In this document: one piece after another, positions 16,959-25,278 of the stretch
Layout of the letters: each line of letters begins with the position of its first letter
Position numbering within the stretch: position 1 is the stretch's first letter
Assembly: GCA_946626605.1 (NCBI GenBank)
Contig: CAMOUL010000004.1
Coordinates: 1-64,000 of the forward strand
Direction: 5' to 3'
Length of the DNA: 64,000 nt
Origin: an uncultured Bacteroidales bacterium
Lineage (GTDB): Bacteria; Bacteroidota; Bacteroidia; Bacteroidales; Paludibacteraceae
Position numbers and translations under genes: made by a program
The notes under the pieces: model-generated
The model's database searches: none
What the model was told of the DNA's origin: nothing
The model's input: only the letters and a program-made list of their open reading frames with translations

Positions 16959-16988
16959 TATTCGTACTCTTTTTGTGCTATTTTATGC

Positions 16989-17022
16989 AAAAAAAAAAGA
17001 AGAACCACTCTCGTGATTCTTC
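16989..17022 (-). terminator. Terminator of rpsT
   Basis: Minus-strand hairpin GAAGAATCAC-GAGA-GTGGTTCTTC with one mismatch, followed by a run of ten T. Confidence 0.9.
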
Positions 17023-17043
17023 CGTTGACCTAATGCGTTTCGC

Positions 17044-17298
17044 TTAGCCAAGTTTGTTTACGAAGCGTGCCAGTTTCGATTTGAGGTTGGCAGCTTTGTT
17101 CACATGGATGATGTGACGCTTAGCCAATTTGTCCAGCATAGAGCTTACTTTAGGCAGAGCCTCAGCGGCTGCAGCTTTGTCAGTAGTCTTGCGCAGGTCG
17201 CGCACAGCGTTACGAGCTGTCTTAGCATAGTAGTGGTTGTGTGCTTTGCGCGCTGCCGTCTGGCGAATACGCTTCAAAGAGCTTTTGTGATTTGCCAT
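17044..17298 (-). CDS. rpsT: 30S ribosomal protein S20
   Basis: An 84-residue, very basic S20 of normal length. It begins [20 protein letters not shown] and binds 16S rRNA at the base of the body. It lies downstream of tRNA-Glu on the same strand, the conserved Bacteroidetes arrangement, so both are probably one transcript. The leader holds a hairpin around ATCCT/AGGAT (near 17319-17340) that could serve autoregulation, but this is only a guess. Confidence 0.97.
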   Translation of the reverse strand: MANHKSSLKRIRQTAARKAHNHYYAKTARNAVRDLRKTTDKAAAAEALPKVSSMLDKLAKRHIIHVNKAANLKSKLARFVNKLG

Positions 17299-17381
17299 CT
17301 TTGTTTTTTGTTGTTTTGTATCCTTCGGGCTTTGAGAGGATCACCCGCAGGAGATTGTTTTATAGGAAGGTCATTTTCTCT

Positions 17382-17430
17382 CGGGGTCCCCGAAGTAAAC
17401 CAAGCCGCAGGCTGTTTGCTCAGGGGAGAA
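17382..17430 (+). repeat. GGGGTCCCC element, partial copy, 3' of tRNA-Glu
   Basis: GGGGTCCCCGA, then arms GTAAAC/GTTTGC enclosing GCC-GCA-GGC, then CAGGGGAGAAG. It matches the first hairpin of the GGGGYCCCC family; the second hairpin is replaced by the tRNA gene. Its orientation is opposite to the copy on the other side of the tRNA. Confidence 0.65.
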
Positions 17431-17431
17431 G

Positions 17432-17503
17432 TAGTGCCAAGGGGAATCGAACCCCTATTGCAAGAATGAAAATCTTGAGTACTAACCGTTATACGATGGC
17501 ACC
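17432..17503 (-). tRNA. tRNA-Glu (UUC)
   Basis: A 72-base tRNA with acceptor GGTGCCA, T-loop GGTTCGATTCC and anticodon loop TTTTCAT, giving UUC. CCA is not encoded. It is flanked by inverted copies of a structured repeat. Confidence 0.98.
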
Positions 17504-17504
17504 G

Positions 17505-17615
17505 CGCGTTCGGCAACAAGTGTGCATTGTCCATACCGCTCCGCTAAATGGACGGGCAACTTGTGCCTCCGCTTTCCCCACTGAATGCACTTCGTTGGCA
17601 TTCATCGGGGGCCCC
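17505..17615 (-). repeat. GGGGYCCCC structured element in the tRNA-Glu leader
   Basis: Minus-strand order: GGGGCCCCCGA, hairpin TGAATGC/GCATTCA, GTGGGGAAAGCGGAGG, then a two-tier hairpin with outer arms CAAGT/ACTTG, inner arms GTCCAT/ATGGAC and a 13-base loop TTAGCGGAGCGGT, ending CCGAACGCG. It ends one base before the mature tRNA. Confidence 0.8.
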
Positions 17616-17635
17616 ATTTTGGGGAAAAGCGGGTG

Positions 17636-17666
17636 CAAAGGTACGACAATTTTTTGAATTGACCAA
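17636..17666 (-). promoter_or_regulatory. Promoter of tRNA-Glu / rpsT
   Basis: Minus-strand TACCTTTG (complement of 17636-17643) with a TTTGG core about 20 bases upstream (near 17663-17667). The leader to the tRNA is about 130 bases and mostly consists of the structured element. Confidence 0.75.
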
Positions 17667-17683
17667 ATATTTTTGCATTTTTT

Positions 17684-18712
17684 TTACTTTATTATGCGTT
17701 TTTGTGTCCAAAACGCCAAATATTCTTGCTCTGACTGCCCCGGAGTGGGGATTAATTCCGCTTTTTTGAGTTCCCCTAACGCCTCCAGGTCCATGATCGT
17801 CGAGTAGCCCGAACGGGCGATGATATGTCTTGCGCCATGCAAGACCCTCGCTAACTCTTCGTCCCCTAAGTACGGCACGATGGTGATGTTCCCCCGTTTC
17901 ATGCGTGTGTTCGGTCGGTTCATCAAGCCCTGCACGATCAGTACTGACTCCTCTTTGCCGGCGTACCGCGCTGCTATCTCCCGCTCCAAGATCGTCCGTT
18001 GCGGCTCCAGACCACTGAGTAGGGCGACCGTCTCATATAGTTCAGTCCTCCGTGAGCTCATTTCCGTGACCATATCGCGACCATTACGGACGTCACGGTA
18101 GGGTTCGAACCGGCTTTGGGGACCGATATATTTAAGATTTGAAATTTGAAATTTGAAATTTGAAATTTGCGGATGCCCTAACTCGCCGCTCAGGCTTCGC
18201 TCTTTCTCCTCATAGTCGGGTATCCACACCTCTTTATATTTTGCGCATACGCGCGCGTGAAGCCGCTCTGCGAGTCCTTCTAACCACCGCCATCCGCGGG
18301 GCAGGAAGATATGCAGCTGGTGGGTCATATAGACGCTACGTAACTCCGGATACTGCGCCTGGCTCTTACGGCTCGGATAGCATCCGAAACGGTTGTCCGA
18401 GAGCACCATGTCGAACTTCTCCTCGCGTAGCACCGCCTGCAGCAGCGCATGGTCCTTCATCGCCCAACTCAGGATATGCGGCATCGCTTTCATCATCGCC
18501 CAGACCTGCCGTCTGCCTTTTCCGTACCTTAACTTCAGCGGCGCGAGATAGACGTACCGCAACTTCGGGAAATGTTTTCTCAGCAGCGTCAGGCTCTCCC
18601 CGTCGCCGCCTAAGATGACCTCATGCCCCTCGTCGATAAACTGCTGCACCAACGGCACGCAACGACTTGCGTGACCCAATCCCCAGTTCAATGGCGCGAT
18701 GAGAATCTTCAT
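17684..18712 (-). CDS. Glycosyltransferase-like protein (MurG/GT28 fold)
   Basis: A 342-residue GT-B-type protein. It starts MKILIAPLNWGLGHASRCVP, the glycine-rich N-terminal motif of this family, and the C-terminal half has IIARSGYSTIMDLEALG, the donor-site region seen in MurG-like enzymes, then PTPGQSEQEYLA. Acceptor and donor are unknown. Two repeats interrupt the middle in frame: a heptamer array encoding about QISNFKFQISNLK and a GTCACG-type repeat encoding about DVRNGRDMVTEMSS. Both fall between the two Rossmann domains, where insertions would be tolerated. Confidence 0.82.
   Translation of the reverse strand: MKILIAPLNWGLGHASRCVPLVQQFIDEGHEVILGGDGESLTLLRKHFPKLRYVYLAPLKLRYGKGRRQVWAMMKAMPHILSWAMKDHALLQAVLREEKFDMVLSDNRFGCYPSRKSQAQYPELRSVYMTHQLHIFLPRGWRWLEGLAERLHARVCAKYKEVWIPDYEEKERSLSGELGHPQISNFKFQISNLKYIGPQSRFEPYRDVRNGRDMVTEMSSRRTELYETVALLSGLEPQRTILEREIAARYAGKEESVLIVQGLMNRPNTRMKRGNITIVPYLGDEELARVLHGARHIIARSGYSTIMDLEALGELKKAELIPTPGQSEQEYLAFWTQKRIIK
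18066..18104 (-). repeat. GTCACG-type repeat inside glycosyltransferase gene
   Basis: Contains GGTCGCGATATGGTCACG on the minus strand. Related sequence occurs at 7741-7778 and 26290-26330. Confidence 0.5.
18141..18168 (+). repeat. Heptamer repeat inside glycosyltransferase gene
   Basis: Four perfect GAAATTT units within the coding region. A gain or loss of one unit would shift the frame. Confidence 0.85.
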
Positions 18713-18727
18713 TGTAGTGGAAAAATA

Positions 18728-19507
18728 TTATGCAGAAATAGAGACCTCGTACCCCTTCGCACGTAGCGGCGAGGCGATGCGCTCCATCTCCTCGCGGGGG
18801 ATCTTCTCAAGATGTTCCTCCGGCGTCTTGCGGTCGATGACGTAGATCATAATCTGTTTGGGGCGCAGCCTCTCGACCGCCCGATACCACGCTTGTAACT
18901 CTTCGGGAGTCGTGTTGTCGATGGGCTTGCCGTCATGCTCGCCGCGGAGGAAACAGGTCTGCAGCGTGAAATCGCCCTCGAACTGCGCCAGCCATCCCAT
19001 GATCCGCTCGACTGTCAGCTCCTTGTTCACCGGCAGGTCGATCCGCCGCATCATCTCGTCCGTCCCGGCGTCGAGTTTGAGGATGCGGTTGTCGCATCGC
19101 TTCAAGGCCTTGACGACATCCTCTCTGCCTAACTGTGTCGAGTTGGACAGCACGCTCACTTTGGCGTCCGGGCAGTATTGGTCACGCAGGGCACAGGTGT
19201 CCTCGATGATGCCGAGGAAATCCGGATGGAGGGTCGGTTCACCGTTGCCGGAGAAAGTGATAACGTCGAGAGATGTACCATTTGGACAGGTACCATTTAC
19301 TATTTGGCGTAGCTTCGCCTCCAATGCCGCACGTACCTCCGAGCGGGTAGGTAGCTGAGGATGGTCAACCGGTTCGTTCCACCCGCACTCGCAATACACG
19401 CAGTTGAATGTGCAGAGCTTATGCTCCAACGGCATAAGCTCCATCCCTAAACTCACGCCGAGTCTCCGGCTGTGAATCGGTCCGTATGCAATCTCTCCAA
19501 ATAACAT
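18728..19507 (-). CDS. Radical SAM protein
   Basis: A 259-residue radical SAM enzyme with CTFNCVYC (CxxxCxxC, about 32-39) and the FSGNGEPTLHPDF segment typical of COG0731/YfkB-like proteins. Two start codons are possible; the one at 19507 (MLFGEIAYGPIHSRRLG) begins at the conserved part. The reaction is unknown; relatives are described as wybutosine-like or glycyl-radical-activase-like without proof. It lies between the glycosyltransferase and dnaG on the same strand. Confidence 0.85.
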   Translation of the reverse strand: MLFGEIAYGPIHSRRLGVSLGMELMPLEHKLCTFNCVYCECGWNEPVDHPQLPTRSEVRAALEAKLRQIVNGTCPNGTSLDVITFSGNGEPTLHPDFLGIIEDTCALRDQYCPDAKVSVLSNSTQLGREDVVKALKRCDNRILKLDAGTDEMMRRIDLPVNKELTVERIMGWLAQFEGDFTLQTCFLRGEHDGKPIDNTTPEELQAWYRAVERLRPKQIMIYVIDRKTPEEHLEKIPREEMERIASPLRAKGYEVSISA

Positions 19508-19555
19508 AAACTTCAAACTTCCAAACAAGGGCTTTTAGCCCCAAACTCCCAAACC

Positions 19556-21508
19556 CTAAACTCCCACTCTGTTCCCTAAGATCTTACATATCTCGTTTCG
19601 TTGGGCAATGAGCTGCGGCTGGTAGGCCAGCAGTTGTGCCTGTTTGTTCCAATCGCCTGCTTCCTGCGCAGCTTTCAGGTCCTGCTCCACCTGCTCGATC
19701 TGCATGTTGATGACCGTCAGTTTGATCTCGTACAGCAGTTGGGTCACGAGTTCGCCCAACCGTCTCTCGCCGTTGCTCTGGACGAACTGATACCGCTCGG
19801 CGATCATCTCTATCGCCAGACTGCTGACCGTGGGATCGGGGTGGAACTTAAAGAACTCCTCCGATCTGAATCCCTCGTCTTTGCAGTGTGCCTTGAACTC
19901 GTCCATGATCGTCTGATAGACCGGTACCGGTGGGGCTATCTCGTCGCCCTCGAGGGTGTAGATGATCACTTCTCCGATGGTATAGACGGTGCCGTCCACC
20001 TCTATCGGCCGCTCGCCGTAACGGACGAGAAGCTGGATGAGGTTATAGTAGTTCTGCTCCAACGGTGTCTTCGGGGCTACCACGGGTTTCTGCTGGTGAA
20101 CCTGAGTCGGGTTGACGACCGCCGTCGGGTTCACGGCTTCTTTCTGAGCTTCGTTCTTCGCCTCCTTGTCGCGTTCTTCCATCTTCTTGCGGCGGATAGA
20201 GACGACCTCGTTGGTCAGAACCTGCTCGCTCATGTGGAGCCGCTCCGCGCAGTCTTTGATATAGACCTGCCGCGTGATGATATCCGGGATGATGGCGATG
20301 GAGGATGTGATATCTTTGATCAGCGCTGCGCGTTTGAAGGGGTCATCCCCGGCATCTTTGCTCAGCAGCGCGGATTTGAAACGGATGAAATCTGTCTGGT
20401 GCTCCTCGATATAACGGATGAACTCTGTGGAGTCATGGCTCTGGGCATAACTGTCAGGATCCTCTCCGTCGGGCAGCAGCACCACCTTGACGTTAAACCC
20501 TGCCTCGAGGAACATGTCGATACCCCGTAGCGCCGCATGGATACCTGCCGCATCGCCATCGTAGAGCACGGTGATGTTACTGGTGAAGCGTTTGATGAGC
20601 CATATCTGCGGTTTGGTCAACGCCGTACCGCCGCTCGCGACGACGTTCTCGATACCCGATTGATGCATCGAGATGACGTCCATCTGTCCCTCCACGAGGT
20701 AGCACATATCCGTCCGGGAGATGGCTTGTTTGGCTTGGAAGAGACCGTAGAGCTCGTTGGTCTTGGAGTAGATGATGGAGTCCGGCGAGTTGACATATTT
20801 GCCGACGTTGTCTTTCTTCTTGAGGATACGTCCGGCGAAGGCTACGGGTTTGCCGCTGACGGTGAAGATCGGGAAAATCACCCGGTCGCGGAACCGGTCG
20901 TACAGACGGCCGTCTTCGCTCTTACCCACCACGCCGACACCGATCTTGGTATCGACATTATTGGTGATGAACTCTTCCTTGAAGCCCTGCTCCTTCAGCG
21001 CCTTCGCTAAGGGGTTGCCTTTCTCCGGCGAGTAGCCTAACTGATACTTTCGGATGATGTCGTCCCTTAGTCCTCGCTCGTGGAAATAACTCATGCCGAT
21101 CGCCTGACCTTCGGGAGTCTCCCAGAGTTGCTTCTGAAACCATTTATTGGCGAACTCATTGACGACGAACATCGACTCGCGGTTATCCTGCCGCTGTTGC
21201 TCTTCTGCAGTCATCTCGCGGTCCTCGACCTCGATATGGTATTTCTTGCCCAACTGCTTCACCGCCTCGACGAACGAGCACTGCTCGATCTCCATGATGA
21301 ATTTGAGGGCATGTCCGCTGGCTCCGCAACCGAAACACTTGTATATACCTTTCGACGGGCTGACGGTGAACGAACCGGTCTTCTCGTTATGGAAAGGACA
21401 AAGCCCGATGAGGTTCGCGCCGCGTTTGCGCAGCGTGACATAATCGCTCACCACCTCTTCTATCTTGGCAGCCGCGTGGATCTTATCTATCGTCTCGCGA
21501 GGGATCAT
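19556..21508 (-). CDS. dnaG: DNA primase
   Basis: A 650-residue primase that makes RNA primers at the replication fork. The zinc-binding domain is at the start (GLCPFHNEKTGSF, then CFGCGASGH), and the TOPRIM domain holds EGQMDVISMHQSG (about 270) and LYDGDAAGIHAAL (about 320). A C-terminal helicase-binding region follows an extended linker near 440-480 rich in Val, Pro and Gln. The start overlaps the stop of the beta-barrel gene by four bases (ATGA). Confidence 0.98.
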   Translation of the reverse strand: MIPRETIDKIHAAAKIEEVVSDYVTLRKRGANLIGLCPFHNEKTGSFTVSPSKGIYKCFGCGASGHALKFIMEIEQCSFVEAVKQLGKKYHIEVEDREMTAEEQQRQDNRESMFVVNEFANKWFQKQLWETPEGQAIGMSYFHERGLRDDIIRKYQLGYSPEKGNPLAKALKEQGFKEEFITNNVDTKIGVGVVGKSEDGRLYDRFRDRVIFPIFTVSGKPVAFAGRILKKKDNVGKYVNSPDSIIYSKTNELYGLFQAKQAISRTDMCYLVEGQMDVISMHQSGIENVVASGGTALTKPQIWLIKRFTSNITVLYDGDAAGIHAALRGIDMFLEAGFNVKVVLLPDGEDPDSYAQSHDSTEFIRYIEEHQTDFIRFKSALLSKDAGDDPFKRAALIKDITSSIAIIPDIITRQVYIKDCAERLHMSEQVLTNEVVSIRRKKMEERDKEAKNEAQKEAVNPTAVVNPTQVHQQKPVVAPKTPLEQNYYNLIQLLVRYGERPIEVDGTVYTIGEVIIYTLEGDEIAPPVPVYQTIMDEFKAHCKDEGFRSEEFFKFHPDPTVSSLAIEMIAERYQFVQSNGERRLGELVTQLLYEIKLTVINMQIEQVEQDLKAAQEAGDWNKQAQLLAYQPQLIAQRNEICKILGNRVGV

Positions 21509-22245
21509 TCTTTGTACAAGAAATAGACACCTAACTTAATACTCCATTGGTCAAACCGTCCGCGGGTGTGTACACCGTTGGCGAAGTCTGCGCTCTTATA
21601 GGGGTTGATCAGACCGAAGTCATACCCGCCGCGCAGGAAATAGCGCTTGTACTGGAATCCCGCTCCGACACCCCAGGTGATATTCAGCCGCTTGAAGGAG
21701 TTCTGATCGTCATCCGTCACGTAGGTGTTCACCCTATCGCCGCGGGTATAAACGACCTCTTCCGACGGCAAGTGGGTCACCGGGTCTATCGGCATGTCGC
21801 GTGTGTCTCTGCGCCAGTTCAGCGCCAGACCGCATTGGATGGTCGGACCCGTGTAAAGCATCAGGTAGGTCTCTTTCGCCACCTCGAACTTATACTGCCA
21901 ATCGACGAAGAGCTCCACCTCGCTGTAGGTGATCATCGTGCGGTCCTCCGGGTAGTCGTTGTTGGGGTAACGCTGCTTCCATCCGCCGTTGGAGACGCCG
22001 AAGGTATAGTTGATACCGATCGTGCTTCCGAAGCCTGCTATATAACTCGCGTCATAGACCAGACCGGCCTTGAAGCCGTTCAGGGGGATATGGTGGCTCA
22101 GACTGTCTTTCGCATTCGGGTCATTGACGCGCAATGTCGGTCGTGCCCAGCCCAGTTGGATGCCCAAACCCTGTTTCGGCAGATCTACCGCCCGGGCACC
22201 CATCGCCAGGCATACTGCCATCATTGTCAAAAAAACTTTCTTCAT
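21505..22245 (-). CDS. Outer-membrane beta-barrel protein
   Basis: A 246-residue exported protein with signal peptide MKKVFLTMMAVCLAMGARA. The rest is alternating beta-strand with aromatic ends (YKRYFLRGGYDFGLINPY, FDQWSIKLGVYFLYKE at the C-terminus), which fits a small barrel of the porin/OmpW-like kind. It has no recognisable partner. It sits just upstream of dnaG in the same transcript, next to other envelope genes. Confidence 0.8.
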   Translation of the reverse strand: MKKVFLTMMAVCLAMGARAVDLPKQGLGIQLGWARPTLRVNDPNAKDSLSHHIPLNGFKAGLVYDASYIAGFGSTIGINYTFGVSNGGWKQRYPNNDYPEDRTMITYSEVELFVDWQYKFEVAKETYLMLYTGPTIQCGLALNWRRDTRDMPIDPVTHLPSEEVVYTRGDRVNTYVTDDDQNSFKRLNITWGVGAGFQYKRYFLRGGYDFGLINPYKSADFANGVHTRGRFDQWSIKLGVYFLYKE

Positions 22246-22271
22246 ATTTCTTCTTTGTCTTTATTCTGTGT

Positions 22272-22312
22272 TCTGTCAGCGCAGCGGTCTGTCAGCCCGT
22301 AGGGCGGTCTTT
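22272..22312 (+). repeat. GTCTGTCAG repeat at the 3' end of the OstA-like gene
   Basis: Two CTGTCAG units with micro-hairpins; on the minus strand the OstA-like gene reads through it and takes its stop codon from the repeat (CGC TGA CAG). Confidence 0.8.
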
Positions 22313-23874
22313 CTGAACACATCGATCGGGCTGGTCGGCCGGCTCTCCTCTTCCCAGAAGAACTGCGTCAGCCTGTCTCCGCCTTCGGGGATCTGGTCCA
22401 TGGGGTAGAGGACTCCCGTGGTCTCTTTGGTGAACCGCATGTGGTGGATCTTTCTCTCCTCCACGTACATCCGGATAAAACTGCTCTCCGTCGTGTTCAT
22501 CCCTACGTACGAGCCGTCGCTCTCTTTGGCGTAGTAGATCGTCAGGGCGTTGCCGTCGGTGTCGATGGTCTTCACCTCGCCGTCCACGAGGTAGGCGATG
22601 ACCTCTTTGCCGCTCATCTGGTTGAAGTACTCCAGGGTGTCGTGCATCACGCAGAGGGCGTTACCTGTTCCGACAGCGTGCTCGACGGTGCCGTTGACGA
22701 TATAGATGGTGATGCTGTCGGCGGCTATCTGCTGGTTCTCGCTCCAGGTGATAGGGTCGGTATAGAGGTGCATCGTCGAGTCCGAACCTAAATAGACCAT
22801 CGAGTCGCAGACCATCTGCATGTCGTCGCGGAAGACCCGCACACCATAGTACGCCCTCGCGCGGCGATAGGTGCTGTCCAGACGGGCACTGTCGGTATAG
22901 TTCATCTCTTCGGTAAAGAGCGTGTCGGCGTGGATATAGGTATAATGCGCGGTGTCGGACCAATCGACCATCAATGCGCTGTCGGTCGCGTAACCGCGGC
23001 TGTGTTCCTCCCACATCTGGCCGTACTCGCCCGTGAGGGTGATATGTTGCGCCGAATCGCTCATCGTCATCTCACCCAACACCTGTCCAAAACCGATCCG
23101 TTTGTCGTAATAGATGGTGTCGCCGGTCATCATCTTACCTTCTATATGGTGCACCACCGACCGGTCGAGCAGCATCGATCGCTCCGTCTGGGTGTTGTAC
23201 CATCCGCGCGAGGAATGGATGTCCGTCTCCTTCTCGTAGATGATCTCCGTCGGGGAGACGATGTCGGCCACCTTCGTGTCGGTGTTGTAGAGCAGGGTGT
23301 CGCTCGTCAGTACGAACTTCGGGTTCGTGAGGACGACCTCTCTGCTGAAAACCGCCTGTTTGGTGTTCGGCCGGTAGCTGCCGCGGACGGAAGTGAGGGT
23401 ATTGAGCGAGTCCCGTACTTCGCCTCCTGCGAAATAATAGGTTACTCCTGCCGCGCGGTCGTAGTTGAGGCTGTCGGTGGTGAGGATAGTGGGGTTCTCC
23501 GTCTCACGGCCGTGTATCAGCTGTACGTGGCTGCGGAGCCGGGCTAACTTGATGTTTCCGTCATAGAAGAGCTTGTCGCCAAATCCCCGCAAGGTGTCGC
23601 CCTGCACGAACCGCACATGTCCGAAGGCGTCCAGCGAGTTCGTGCCCTCGTAGAAATACGCGCTGTCGCAGTACATCAGCGCCTCCTCGTGGCGGAAGAT
23701 CACATTCCCCCTCAGGATCTGCGCATTCGCTATCCGCTCCTCGTCAAAACTCAGATTCTCCGCCCGCTCCAGATACACCATCGTTTGACCGAAGGAGTAA
23801 GGAATAAGGAATAAGGAATAAAGACTAATTACTATTAGTCGATGGTAATATATCTTTATTCTTTCAGTGAACAT
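22276..23874 (-). CDS. OstA/LptA-like exported protein
   Basis: A 532-residue protein of the organic solvent tolerance (OstA/LptA-like) family found in Bacteroidota. The start at 23874 gives a signal peptide with core LIVISLYSLFLIPYSFGQ. The body has repeated beta-jelly-roll turns such as GNVIFRHEEALMYCDSAYFY and VRFVQGDTLRGFGDKLFYDG, the pattern of proteins that bind lipopolysaccharide in the periplasm. It is adjacent to SurA-like and lipoprotein genes. The last residues, KTALRADRPLR, are encoded by a GTCTGTCAG repeat. Confidence 0.85.
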   Translation of the reverse strand: MFTERIKIYYHRLIVISLYSLFLIPYSFGQTMVYLERAENLSFDEERIANAQILRGNVIFRHEEALMYCDSAYFYEGTNSLDAFGHVRFVQGDTLRGFGDKLFYDGNIKLARLRSHVQLIHGRETENPTILTTDSLNYDRAAGVTYYFAGGEVRDSLNTLTSVRGSYRPNTKQAVFSREVVLTNPKFVLTSDTLLYNTDTKVADIVSPTEIIYEKETDIHSSRGWYNTQTERSMLLDRSVVHHIEGKMMTGDTIYYDKRIGFGQVLGEMTMSDSAQHITLTGEYGQMWEEHSRGYATDSALMVDWSDTAHYTYIHADTLFTEEMNYTDSARLDSTYRRARAYYGVRVFRDDMQMVCDSMVYLGSDSTMHLYTDPITWSENQQIAADSITIYIVNGTVEHAVGTGNALCVMHDTLEYFNQMSGKEVIAYLVDGEVKTIDTDGNALTIYYAKESDGSYVGMNTTESSFIRMYVEERKIHHMRFTKETTGVLYPMDQIPEGGDRLTQFFWEEESRPTSPIDVFRKTALRADRPLR

Positions 23875-23884
23875 AGTGAACGGT

Positions 23885-25225
23885 CTAATGAATCCACCCC
23901 GGGTACTCAAAATCGCATCCTTGCCATTCGGGGCTGATCTGCACGAAGGTGCTCTTCTGTTTCTTGAGGATCCACTCATGGATGAAGTCTGCGCTCAGTT
24001 TGGCTTCTAACATCCCCTTGATGGCCTGGAAGTCATCGGTGAGGTTGGCGCGGTGCACGTCGGTCTTCTTCGCCACGCGCACGATAGCGCATACCTCGCG
24101 GTTCTTCGCGGGATCCATCATCACGAAGGGTTGGGATACCTCGCCCTCATTGAGGTTATAGATCTGCTTGGCGATCTCCGGCGCGAGGTCCTGGTACTCA
24201 AAGCGACTGCTGCCGGTATTGGGGTTGATCATCAGACCGGCGTTCATGACGGTGTTCTTATCCTGCGAGTAGCGGATGACCGCCTGCTCAAACTGAATAC
24301 TGTCCGCCTCGATGAGCTGACGGATACTATCCAGCCGCTCGATGGCGTTCACCTTGTCCGTCGCACTGATACGCGGGCGGAGGAGGATATGGCGGCAGTT
24401 GATGCGCTCGCCTTTCTTCTCAATGAGCTGGATGATATGGTATCCGTATTCGGTCTGCACGATACGGCTCACGCGCTTGGGGTCGTTGAGGTTAAAAGCC
24501 ACGTCGGCAAACTCGCTGACGAGTTGTCCGCGGCCGACGAACCCTAACTCACCACCGCGCTTGGCGCTCTCGGTGTCCTCGGAGTAGAGGCGGGCTAACA
24601 TGCCGAAATCCGCCGTGCCGTTCTGCACACGCTCGGTGTATTCGCGCAGCCTGCTCTTCACCCGCTCGGTCTCTTCGGCCGGCACCGGAGGTTCAAAACT
24701 CAATATCTGCACCTCCACCTGCGCCGGCATCATCGGGATGGAGTCTGCCGGCAGGTGATTGTAGTACCGGCGTATGTCTGCCGGGGTGGGTTTGATGTCC
24801 GAGGTCAGTTTCTGCTGCATCTGCTGGATGATCATCTGGTTGCGGACGGTAGTCATCATCTCCTCGCGGATCTCACTGCTGGTCTTGCGGAAATACTCCT
24901 CCATCTTCTCTTTCGAACCGATCTGGTTGATGTAGTAGTTGAGCCGCATATCCACCTGATGGCTGACGGATGACTCGTTGGCTTCCACGGAGTCCAACTC
25001 TGCTTGGTGCAGGAAGAGTTTCTGCACGGCTAACTGCTCGGGGATGACGCAATAGGGGTCTCCGGGGATCTGCTGACCCTCGTACTGCGCCCTCAGCCGC
25101 TCTTCCTCTACCTCACTGCGCAGGATAGCCTCGTCGCCGACCACCCATATCACTTCGTCTATCACCCCCTGCGCCCGCACCGCCAGGCTCAGGGATAAAA
25201 ATAAATATAGTATGCTTTTCTTCAT
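23885..25225 (-). CDS. SurA-like peptidyl-prolyl isomerase
   Basis: A 446-residue periplasmic chaperone. The signal peptide is MKKSILYLFLSLSLAVRAQ. A SurA N-terminal region (about 20-150) is followed by two parvulin domains; the first has GTADFGMLARLYSEDTESAK and GYHIIQLIEKKGERINCRHI, the second ends in GEVSQPFVMMDPAKNREVCA. It probably escorts outer-membrane proteins. ATG at 25225 is preferred over one two codons earlier. The start codon is preceded directly by a heptamer repeat. Confidence 0.9.
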   Translation of the reverse strand: MKKSILYLFLSLSLAVRAQGVIDEVIWVVGDEAILRSEVEEERLRAQYEGQQIPGDPYCVIPEQLAVQKLFLHQAELDSVEANESSVSHQVDMRLNYYINQIGSKEKMEEYFRKTSSEIREEMMTTVRNQMIIQQMQQKLTSDIKPTPADIRRYYNHLPADSIPMMPAQVEVQILSFEPPVPAEETERVKSRLREYTERVQNGTADFGMLARLYSEDTESAKRGGELGFVGRGQLVSEFADVAFNLNDPKRVSRIVQTEYGYHIIQLIEKKGERINCRHILLRPRISATDKVNAIERLDSIRQLIEADSIQFEQAVIRYSQDKNTVMNAGLMINPNTGSSRFEYQDLAPEIAKQIYNLNEGEVSQPFVMMDPAKNREVCAIVRVAKKTDVHRANLTDDFQAIKGMLEAKLSADFIHEWILKKQKSTFVQISPEWQGCDFEYPGWIH

Positions 25226-25229
25226 TCTC

Positions 25230-25278
25230 AACTATCAATTATCAACTATCAACTATCAACTATCAACTATCAACTAAT
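25230..25278 (+). repeat. Heptamer array before surA-like start codon
   Basis: Seven AACTATC-like units (five perfect, AATTATC and AACTAAT variants) fill the space between the lipoprotein stop codon and the start of the SurA-like gene, where a ribosome binding site would lie. Confidence 0.9.

Noticed and set aside
17684..17770. Small gene on the plus strand reading toward 17769
   Set aside because: It lies within the 3' end of the glycosyltransferase gene on the other strand and has no similarity or promoter of its own.
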